Assembly (NCBI GenBank): GCA_004195335.1
Contig: SDWK01000575.1
Span: 1 to 6,314, forward strand
Origin: Shewanella sp.
GTDB lineage: Bacteria; Pseudomonadota; Gammaproteobacteria; Enterobacterales; Shewanellaceae
Reading direction: 5' to 3'
Length of the DNA: 6,314 nucleotides
The notes below the pieces were generated by a model. It made no database searches, had not been told where the DNA came from, and saw only the letters and a program-made list of their open reading frames with translations. Within the stretch, counting starts at the first letter, position 1, and the number at the start of each line of letters is the position of its first letter. The position numbers were made by a program, and so were the translations under genes. Below, in pieces: positions 1 through 6,314 of this stretch.

Positions 1-25
1 GCGTTTGGAGTCGATCGCACTTACA

Positions 26-88
26 AAAACATCCAACAAGCTATTGTAATCAATAGGGTTTAATAATCACTCCTTGTTGGCATGTTTT
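26..88. repeat. Large nested inverted repeat upstream of the membrane-protein gene
   Basis: The left arm AAAACATCCAACAAG (26-40) pairs with 73-88 over 15 base pairs, with a single extra C at 81. Inside it, CTATTG (41-46) and CAATAG (51-56) form a second perfect 6-bp hairpin with a TAAT loop, leaving 57-72 unpaired. The A-run on one side and T-run (85-88) on the other resemble a bidirectional terminator, but the 32-nt interior is long for one. It could end an upstream transcript, form a structured leader of the gene starting at 131, or be a cruciform or protein-binding site. The pairing is read directly from the sequence; the function is not known. Confidence 0.7.
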
Positions 89-130
89 GTGCTGATTTAA
101 AAGGATCACTAACAACAATAAGGAAGTCCT

Positions 131-1189
131 ATGAATTTCATCGCAACAGGGGTGCTTAGTACCTTAATGGTACTAGGTCTCTCAGGGGCGTTAATCGCCA
201 CCATAACCGACAGCGCAGATACCGATTTTTTTATAAACTGGGCGGGGACATTTTTCATGTGCGCAACCCCTTTCCAAATAATGATGGCGGTAGTCTGGAA
301 GCATCAATACCCCACTATACTTAACAAAATGAGCACGCCTGTCGGAGGCCTGACACTAACGCTACTTTTTCTACTGGCAGGCTGTATCATAACTCCCATA
401 CTCGTTTTCACAGTAGGACAGGGGTCATTAACCCCGATTCTTATTCACTACATCATACAATCAGTAGGCCTAAGCCTTCTTGTAATCATAGTTTTTGACT
501 GCTGGCCGATTAGACAGTTTACAAATCATCCGCTGTTATTAGGCCTGGGTACATTACTGTATTGCTACATTCTTGATTATATACTTTTCAGCATTTTTTA
601 TGATTACAGCTTCATGTCGAGCGCACCGTTCTACACTGAATCGCTGAACCCACAGGGTCTATTTAATGCCATTACTTCTCTAAGTTTTGCAGTCACGGCA
701 GTGGCCTTCGTTATGGTATTGATTATGTTTGAAATGTGGCCAGTACCTCAGATCGCAAAAGGTGCAAGCCAACCATTATTTGGAATTATAGCTACACTAT
801 TAATTTTACTACTGAGCGGTCTTACCTATTATCTATTTGTCGAACTTCTTGAGATTGAACCAATGGAGTACATGGTGAGAGGGCCCGTGTGTATAATTTT
901 TGGTGCTTTCATTGTAGATAACATGATGCAATTCCAACTTTTTTCAACATTAAAGCAGCCTCTCAAAGGCGTGGCGAAAATGCTTGTATGCCTCGTTTGT
1001 GCGGGAGCCATGTATGAACTCTACGAATGGATTTTACCCTACATTGCAGGAGAAAATTTGCCCTCAGGGCCCAGTACCGGATATGCAAAGGAAGCCTGGA
1101 TAGCAACCGCTATGCTTGGCATCACCTTCCCCATTATTAATATCGTCTCTGGTGCCTTCAAGTTCTGGCCTATCAAAAGACACTCATAA
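131..1189 (+). CDS. Polytopic inner-membrane protein of unknown function with five two-helix repeats
   Basis: This 352-residue protein is strongly hydrophobic, with about ten predicted membrane segments (roughly residues 3-25, 37-56, 74-95, 102-122, 133-156, 175-200, 214-240, 250-268, 279-304, 320-345). I do not recognise the family. Helices pair into five units of about 60-78 residues, and the second helix of most units ends in an aromatic-x-x-(x)-(W/Y)-P motif: WKHQYP (56-61), FDCWPI (122-127), FEMWPV (200-205), a degenerate QFQLF (267-271) and FKFWPI (343-348). The next unit often opens with a (Q/H/T)P(L/V)xxG-like stretch, as at 214-218 and 276-280. No signal peptide, cofactor motif or soluble domain is visible. 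The ATG is supported by AAGGA six bases upstream (120-124). It converges on pobA and shows no evident metabolic link to it. It looks more AT-rich than the catabolic genes. A transporter or a membrane sensor/scaffold is possible, but neither is shown. Confidence 0.88.
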   Translation: MNFIATGVLSTLMVLGLSGALIATITDSADTDFFINWAGTFFMCATPFQIMMAVVWKHQYPTILNKMSTPVGGLTLTLLFLLAGCIITPILVFTVGQGSLTPILIHYIIQSVGLSLLVIIVFDCWPIRQFTNHPLLLGLGTLLYCYILDYILFSIFYDYSFMSSAPFYTESLNPQGLFNAITSLSFAVTAVAFVMVLIMFEMWPVPQIAKGASQPLFGIIATLLILLLSGLTYYLFVELLEIEPMEYMVRGPVCIIFGAFIVDNMMQFQLFSTLKQPLKGVAKMLVCLVCAGAMYELYEWILPYIAGENLPSGPSTGYAKEAWIATAMLGITFPIINIVSGAFKFWPIKRHS

Positions 1190-1198
1190 CGTCTGTGT

Positions 1199-1223
1199 GC
1201 TGGCACAATAATATTGTGCCAGC
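1199..1223. repeat. Perfect 12-bp-arm palindrome after the membrane-protein stop codon
   Basis: GCTGGCACAATA (1199-1210) and its exact complement (1212-1223) flank one central base at 1211. It starts 10 bp after the TAA at 1187-1189. As RNA it would give a strong hairpin with a 3-5 nt loop at the 3' end of the membrane-protein transcript. No T-run follows on either strand, so it is not a typical intrinsic terminator. It may stabilise the 3' end or be a protein-binding palindrome. Confidence 0.7.
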
Positions 1224-1316
1224 TCCCAAAACTCCGCGCCCTAATCAGCCCCTGCCCAGATACCATGTTTCATGCTGCGGAAAGTTACACCGCCTATCTC
1301 AGTTTTTGGTATCACT

Positions 1317-1350
1317 AAAAAGCCCCTTGTACCGAATAAATACGAGGGGC
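1317..1350 (-). terminator. Rho-independent terminator of pobA
   Basis: Read on the minus strand, GCCCCTCGTA (1350-1341), a 9-nt loop and TACAAGGGGC (1331-1322) form a 10-position stem with one C-A mismatch, followed directly by TTTTT (1321-1317). It lies 34 bp past the pobA stop. On the plus strand the mismatch becomes a G-U wobble, but no T-run follows, so it serves pobA mainly. Confidence 0.85.
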
Positions 1351-1383
1351 ATTCGACTTAACCTGCTAGCTCGGAGAACTACG

Positions 1384-2687
<1,304 letters not shown>

Positions 2688-2700
2688 TGAATTCACTTAT

Positions 2701-2746
2701 TCGATATAAACTTGTACTTTTAACCCACACAACAGGAATACAATAT
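2701..2746 (+). repeat. Imperfect direct repeat, copy 1
   Basis: This copy has GATA-AAAC, then TTGTACTTTTA, CC-ACA and ATACAAT, in the same order as the copy at 3138-3178, with small gaps. The conserved core is TGTACTTTTA. It lies just upstream of the proposed pobA promoter, so it may be a regulator half-site. The two copies also fall in the same plus-strand frame. Confidence 0.4.
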
Positions 2747-3137
2747 TTGTTTAGCCAACGATTTTTAGACTATAAAAAACATAAGAAAGCGGAGAAACCA
2801 TGCAATTCGACCAAGCCAGTTTCACCTAGCCATGGTTCCACACATATAGATCACTTAGCCACACGAAGGAGTGGCAAGCGATGCCGTATCAGCCTCCCTA
2901 GTACGATAAAGCACGCTATACACAGCGTACAATCAGCTGTAATTATTGATAAACATATGTGAGCGTCGTATTACATCGAGGATCTATGGACATCCAGCCT
3001 CTCCGTAGACATTGTCCAAGCCTTCTACTTTACATCGCAAACAGGCAGCACCTTCCTCATCCTATTAACAGCCATTTGAGCCAACAACAAGCACAGGTTC
3101 ACAGGCACCTTCATCCAAATTAGGCAGGCAATTAGAT

Positions 3138-3178
3138 TTGATAAACAATATGTACTTTTAGGCCAACAGATTCAATAT
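3138..3178 (+). repeat. Imperfect direct repeat, copy 2
   Basis: TTGATAAACAATATGTACTTTTA followed by GCCAACAG and TTCAATAT resembles the copy at 2701-2746. A shorter relative, TTGATAAACATATGT, is at 2946-2960. This copy is far from any recognised promoter, which argues against a simple operator role and leaves an old duplication or chance as alternatives. Confidence 0.4.
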
Positions 3179-3237
3179 CTCGCTATTAACAAACAGTGAG
3201 ATAGTCAATCATGATATCGGGAAGCAGCTGACACTTG

Positions 3238-3273
3238 AGAAGGGGGGAAGAATCATGCTGATCATCCCCTTTT
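3238..3273 (+). terminator. Terminator-like hairpin in the akr-pobA gap
   Basis: GGGGA (3244-3248) pairs with TCCCC (3265-3269), with an inner ATCA/TGAT stem (3252-3255 with 3259-3262), followed on the plus strand by TTTT (3270-3273). An alternative fold extends outward and pairs AGAAGGGG (3238-3245) with CCCCTTTT (3266-3273). The T-run is on the plus strand, where no intact gene ends. On the minus strand it lies about 58 bp past the reductase stop and could end that transcript, but the T-run there is poor. Confidence 0.45.
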
Positions 3274-3331
3274 AATCCGTCTATTCTGTACTTGTTATTC
3301 AACTGGCAAGATTACAAATCCGGGCCGCGTG

Positions 3332-4329
3332 TCACTGTCTGGAAAATTCTTCGGTATCGATTTCTGCCTGCGTGGCGGAGTTATAGCGCGCACCGGATAC
3401 GGTTGACTGATTAATAATGCGATCAAGAAGAGCGAACACTTCAGTGTCCAGCTTGATATCAACCGCACTGAAGTTCTCCCGAAGGTGATCCAGGTTTGTG
3501 GTTCCTGGAATCGGAACGATGTGATCAGCCTTACCCAGCAACCAGGCCAGAGCCAGCTGTGCCAGGCTGCAGTTTTGATCCTTTGCGACCCGCTCAACGC
3601 TGTCCAGTAGAATCAAATTCTGAGCATAATTATCGGCATCAAAGCGAGGCATGTTTCGGCGCAGATCGGCCTCGGCCAGAACCGTAAGATCTCGGAGCTT
3701 TCCGGTCAGAAACGCGCGAGCCAGAGGACTGAAGGCAACCAAAGCCACATTCAGCTCCCGACAGGTATCCAGCACGGCGATCTCCGGATTACGGGTCCAG
3801 AGTGAATACTCTGTTTGTACGGCAGCAATAGGATGTACAGCATGGGCTTTACGCAGGGTATTAGCAGAAACTTCAGACAAACCAATTTCTCTGATTTTTC
3901 CTTCGCCGACCAGCTCAGACAGCGCCCCCACGCTGTCCTCAATGGGGACATTTCTGTCCCGCGATGCAGGTAATAAAGGTCAATCACATCGGTCTGTAAG
4001 CGCTGCAAGCTGTCTTCGCAGGTTTGCTTAATCACTTCTGGACGACCGTTGATTTCACGTCTGCCGGCAGTATCCTTGAACATGCCACACTTACTGGCCA
4101 GCAGCACCTGGTCCCGCCTGCCTTTAAGCACCTTACCCAAAAGCGTTTCATTGTTTCCGAAGCCATAAAGCGCAGCCGTGTCTAGCATCGAGTAACCCGC
4201 TTCCAGGGCCTGGTGTAAAATTAGCTGCGCCTCTTTCTCAGAAGGCGGCGTGCCGTAAGCATGGGACAGGTTCATACACCCCAGACCAATAGCCGAGCAT
4301 GTTAAACCGCCTATTTTTCGGATATTCAC
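3332..4329 (-). pseudogene. Aldo/keto reductase interrupted by a one-base frameshift
   Basis: Two overlapping minus-strand frames together make one aldo/keto reductase of about 332 residues, the normal family length, an NADPH-dependent carbonyl reductase with a TIM-barrel fold. The first frame (from GTG at 4329) carries the catalytic tetrad: D50 and Y55 (LDTAALYG), K80 (LASK) and H122 (YYLHR). Immediately after H122-R123, at 3958-3961, the frame is lost. One extra base there (for example GGG to GGGG, or a T giving RWDR) restores [22 protein letters not shown] and continues to the stop at 3332. The second half keeps [14 protein letters not shown], the nucleotide-binding C-terminal region. As read, translation would make a 192-residue product with a foreign tail. 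It follows ligC by 16 bp in one operon, so a role in aldehyde handling in the aromatic pathway is plausible but unproven. The break could be a true mutation or a sequencing error at a short G run. Confidence 0.9.
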
Positions 4330-4335
4330 ATTGAG

Positions 4336-4340
4336 CCTCC
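4336..4340 (-). promoter_or_regulatory. Ribosome binding site supporting the GTG start of the reductase
   Basis: GGAGG on the minus strand ends six bases before the GTG at 4329-4327. An overlapping ATG (4331-4329) is followed at once by TGA and cannot be the start, so the gene begins with GTG encoding the M of MNIRKIG. Confidence 0.8.
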
Positions 4341-4345
4341 GTATC

Positions 4346-5299
4346 CTAACCGGCCTGCGTCAAACACTTTTCCAGACGATCGAGGGTAACCATCGCGGGC
4401 AAGCACTGTGAGAGACTGGCAATAGGCTCACGCCCCTCCTTGATAGCTGCGAAGAACTCCCGGTCCTGTAGCTCAATACCGTTAAAGGAAACCGCGACAT
4501 CAGCAAGATCTATCGGGTTACCCTTGCCATCTTCCAGGTCATCGTATCGGGCAACGTAGGTTCCCTTATCGCAGATATACCGGAAGAACGTGCCAAACGG
4601 GCCATCATTATTGAATGACAGTGATAGGGTACAAAGTGCGCCACTGGGCACCTTCATGCTGATGCTCATATCCAGAGAAATACCCAGCTGCGGATGTATC
4701 GGACCTTGCAGCGCATGGGCATGCGAAGCGGTTTCACCGGTTTGATACTGGAACAGATCAACGCTATGGCAGGCATGATGCCAGAGCAGATGATCCGTCC
4801 AGGAACGCGCCTCACCTTTGGCATTGGTATTGGTGCGGCGGAAGAAATAGGTCTGCACGTCCATTTGCAGGACCTTCAGCTCACCCGCTTCAACTTTATT
4901 GTGAATCCACTGATGGCTGGGATTAAAACGACGGGTATGCCCCGCCATAGCCACCAGGCCGGTCTCTTTTTGTAGCTCGACAATGCGCCGAGCATCACCG
5001 ATATTATCTGCCATGGGAATTTCAGTCTGCACCGGCTTACCCGCCTCCAGACACTGGATAACCTGAGCCGCATGCATCTGGGTCGGTGTCGCCAGTATCA
5101 CGCAATCTACGTCATCACGTGCCAGACTTTCAGCCAGGTCTGTCGTGAAATGGGGTATGCCATGCTCAGCCGCGAACGCCTGTATTTTTTCAGCATTAGT
5201 GCCGACCACCGATACAACCTCAGCATCGTCAATCGCACCTATCGCTTCTAGGTGTTTCATCCCAAAGGCACCCGCAGCACCGGCAATACATACTCTCAT
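4346..5299 (-). CDS. ligC: 4-carboxy-2-hydroxymuconate-6-semialdehyde dehydrogenase (LigC/PmdC type, Gfo/Idh/MocA family)
   Basis: This 317-residue cytoplasmic enzyme oxidises the cyclic hemiacetal form of CHMS, the protocatechuate 4,5-cleavage product, to 2-pyrone-4,6-dicarboxylate with NADP+. It closely resembles LigC of Sphingobium SYK-6 (about 315 residues) as I recall that protein. An N-terminal Rossmann fold has GAAGAFG at 7-13. VDCVILATPTQMHA spans 64-77. Next comes QTEIPMAD at 91-98, where the EKP lysine usual in Gfo/Idh/MocA enzymes is isoleucine (I94), as in LigC. HTRRFNPSHQ (121-130), the QMDVQTYFFRR strand (145-155), RSWTDHLLWHHACHSVDLF (165-183) and LSLSFNNDGPFGTFFRYICD (225-244) are family hallmarks. 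The ATG has GGAGAGAG upstream (5304-5311). It is followed 16 bp later by the aldo/keto reductase and preceded by a LysR regulator. Other family members act on sugars, but the length-wide likeness makes LigC the best call. Confidence 0.93.
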   Translation of the reverse strand: MRVCIAGAAGAFGMKHLEAIGAIDDAEVVSVVGTNAEKIQAFAAEHGIPHFTTDLAESLARDDVDCVILATPTQMHAAQVIQCLEAGKPVQTEIPMADNIGDARRIVELQKETGLVAMAGHTRRFNPSHQWIHNKVEAGELKVLQMDVQTYFFRRTNTNAKGEARSWTDHLLWHHACHSVDLFQYQTGETASHAHALQGPIHPQLGISLDMSISMKVPSGALCTLSLSFNNDGPFGTFFRYICDKGTYVARYDDLEDGKGNPIDLADVAVSFNGIELQDREFFAAIKEGREPIASLSQCLPAMVTLDRLEKCLTQAG

Positions 5300-5380
5300 C
5301 AGACTCTCTCCACTATTCGGTTCACGGCATCTTGCTCCGTTAATGTCACTCTGCGCAGCTATCCGCCGGCTTTAATTCAA

Positions 5381-5393
5381 TGACTTTAAAGCA
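5381..5393. promoter_or_regulatory. Candidate LysR-type T-N11-A box upstream of ligC
   Basis: TGACTTTAAAGCA fits T-N11-A and contains the perfect dyad CTTTAAAG (5384-5391). It lies about 82-94 bp before the ligC start, a usual place for LysR-type activator sites, and the neighbouring upstream gene is a LysR-type regulator. I found no convincing -35/-10 pair for ligC. A second dyad, ATCC-N13-GGAT (5459-5479), lies closer to the regulator stop. The assignment is inference from motif and position. Confidence 0.4.
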
Positions 5394-5407
5394 TGTGCGT
5401 CACAACT

Positions 5408-5462
5408 AAAAAAAGGGATTGCACGCCTGTTCTGCTGCTTAGAAAACTAACACCGCTAATCC
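5408..5462 (-). terminator. Possible terminator of the LysR-type gene
   Basis: On the minus strand GGATT-A-GC (5462-5455) pairs with GCAATCC (5422-5416) with one bulged base, and a run of seven Ts follows (5414-5408). The enclosed segment is about 32 nt and contains a small TTAG-TTTT-CTAA hairpin. The long interior makes this weaker than a classical terminator, but the T7 run between the regulator and ligC is suggestive of separate transcription. Confidence 0.35.
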
Positions 5463-5519
5463 GACAAGGAAAATTGGATAATGATCACAACCATTCATTT
5501 TTCGCATAGACGATAATAT

Positions 5520-6314
5520 TTACTGATCGTCTGGATCAACAATTTGTTCACTCCAACGAACCCTGTTAATAAAGGAAAGCTGTGTATTTGTTGGCCTCCA
5601 ATCACGCCGAACGGTAATCCCTATCGGCCGGAAAGAATGCGCCATCTCATAAGAAACCGTTTTTAGAACCCCTGTTACAAGCTCATTCTGTATCTGGTGT
5701 TCAGAGATCATGGTCAATCGATCGCTGCCCAGTAGCAAAGCGCGGGTAAGAATCTGAGAACTGGTTTCAACCAGCCGTTTCGGCACATCGACACCGGCCT
5801 CAGCAAACGTCGTTTCAAAGATTGCTCGCGTCGGCGCTCCCGGTTGTGGAACAACCCACGGATACCGTTGCAAGGCAGTAACATCGACCTGTTCCATACG
5901 ACAAAGCGGATGGCCCGGGCGAGCCACAATCGCTACAGGGGTTGAAAACAGCTCCTCCTGCAACACATCATCGCTGGGCAGAGGAAACCGCAACGCGCCG
6001 ATCAGTAGATCGATATCACCCTGACGTAAGTGATAGAGCAGATCATCATAAGGGCCGTCATTAATCTTAATGTTGAAATCCGAAAACTGGTTGGAGAATT
6101 GAATAATCGCTTTGGGTAACACCGAGGTTCTGGCCAGCGGCATACTGCCGATAACAATTTGCCCCACTTCTCGGTTATGCACCGAGTTGACCTCGTCGCG
6201 CCCTTGAGCGATCTCGGAGAACGCTAGTTTGCTGGCTTTTGCCAAGGCTCTGGCCGCCTTGCTTGAACTGATACCGATACTGGTCTTTTCGAACAACACC
6301 ACATCAAGCAACCC
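5520..6314 (-). CDS. LysR-type transcriptional regulator, N-terminus cut by the window edge
   Basis: The visible 264 residues lack the start: the frame is open to the right edge, and the first residues (GLLDVVLFEKTSIGI) match the end of the LysR winged-helix DNA-binding domain, so roughly 50-60 residues are missing. A linker helix follows (KAARALAKASKLAFSEIAQ), then the periplasmic-binding-protein-like effector domain beginning at GQIVIGSMPLARTSVLPKAI. It keeps DGPYDDLLYHLRQGDIDLLIGALR and AIVARPGHPLCR, the two lobes, and PWVVPQPGAPTR around the usual hinge. Regulators of this kind control protocatechuate 4,5-cleavage genes (LigR in Sphingobium, PmdR in Comamonas), and the position upstream of ligC supports such a role, with a pathway intermediate as likely inducer. 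It is transcribed in the same direction as ligC rather than divergently. The exact subfamily and ligand cannot be told from this fragment. Confidence 0.92.
   Translation of the reverse strand, partial: GLLDVVLFEKTSIGISSSKAARALAKASKLAFSEIAQGRDEVNSVHNREVGQIVIGSMPLARTSVLPKAIIQFSNQFSDFNIKINDGPYDDLLYHLRQGDIDLLIGALRFPLPSDDVLQEELFSTPVAIVARPGHPLCRMEQVDVTALQRYPWVVPQPGAPTRAIFETTFAEAGVDVPKRLVETSSQILTRALLLGSDRLTMISEHQIQNELVTGVLKTVSYEMAHSFRPIGITVRRDWRPTNTQLSFINRVRWSEQIVDPDDQ

Larger units (their letters stand above)
2688..3237. other. Long intergenic region without a convincing intact gene; possible gene relic
   Basis: No open frame here looks like a normal protein. On the plus strand, one frame running from 2654 to a TGA at 3197-3199 is broken by only two stops (2960-2962 and 3077-3079). 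Its later part reads as protein-like sequence (for example VDIVQAFYFTSQTG and QAIRFDKQYVLLGQQIQYL) and it ends about 40 bp before a plus-strand terminator-like hairpin. This could be a decayed gene divergent from pobA, but I match it to no family. A 9-codon plus-strand ORF (2800-2829, MQFDQASFT) has GGAG five bases upstream. A stem-loop with 8-bp arms including one G-U pair lies at 3176-3203. An imperfect direct repeat is listed separately. Confidence 0.4.

Noticed and set aside
26..88. An integron attC site, because ATCCAAC (31-37) fits RYYYAAC and the right arm carries GTTGG.
   Set aside because: The right arm fits GTTRRRY only if the bulged C at 81 is ignored, the L-box and spacer layout of attC is absent, and there is no integrase or cassette array in view.
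3012..3122. A minus-strand cysteine-rich stretch (reads NLDEGACEPVLVVG, then DEEGAACLRCKVEGLDN) as a metal-binding protein fragment.
   Set aside because: Two adjacent stops split it, there is no start or ribosome site in frame, and the cysteine spacing matches no motif I can name.
3950..3970. Programmed ribosomal frameshifting in the aldo/keto reductase.
   Set aside because: The site is a plain GGG with no slippery heptamer or clear downstream structure, and aldo/keto reductases are not known to use recoding. A mutation or sequencing error is simpler.
4694..4975. A 93-codon plus-strand frame inside ligC.
   Set aside because: It is antisense to a strongly conserved LigC coding region and has no independent support.
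6309..6311. TTG at 6311 as the start of the LysR-type gene.
   Set aside because: The frame is open to the window edge and the first visible residues correspond to the end of the DNA-binding domain, so the true start lies outside the window.

Overview
The window looks like chromosomal DNA from a Gram-negative bacterium that degrades aromatic acids, most likely a gammaproteobacterium of marine or similar habitat. That placement is an inference from family resemblance and moderate base composition, not from a marker gene. The clear theme is catabolism of 4-hydroxybenzoate through protocatechuate and 4,5-(meta) ring cleavage. On the minus strand, in transcription order, lie a LysR-type regulator cut by the right edge (5520-6314), a LigC/PmdC-type 4-carboxy-2-hydroxymuconate-6-semialdehyde (CHMS) dehydrogenase (4346-5299), an aldo/keto reductase broken by one frameshift (3332-4329), and 4-hydroxybenzoate 3-monooxygenase PobA (1384-2598).

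PobA makes protocatechuate. LigC acts after a 4,5-dioxygenase has opened the ring, turning CHMS into 2-pyrone-4,6-dicarboxylate. The dioxygenase (ligAB/pmdAB) and the lower-pathway genes (ligI, ligJ, ligK types) are not in the window and may lie beyond the right edge. ligC and the reductase are 16 bp apart and probably co-transcribed. The regulator is 220 bp upstream in the same direction, and that gap holds a T-N11-A LysR-type site. pobA appears to be its own unit, with a promoter-like pair, a dyad in the promoter spacer, and a clear Rho-independent terminator shared by no other gene.

Between the reductase and pobA lies about 730 bp (2599-3331) without a convincing intact gene. It holds an imperfect direct repeat, a stem-loop, a terminator-like hairpin oriented for plus-strand transcription, and a long plus-strand reading frame broken by only two stops, which may be a gene relic or chance.

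The left sixth of the window is different in kind. One plus-strand gene (131-1189) encodes an unrecognised polytopic membrane protein convergent with pobA. It appears to be built from five repeats of a two-helix unit, each ending near an aromatic-x-x-(W/Y)-P motif. It is preceded by a large nested inverted repeat (26-88) and followed by a perfect 12-bp-arm palindrome (1199-1223). This protein and its flanking structures are the least explained part of the window.
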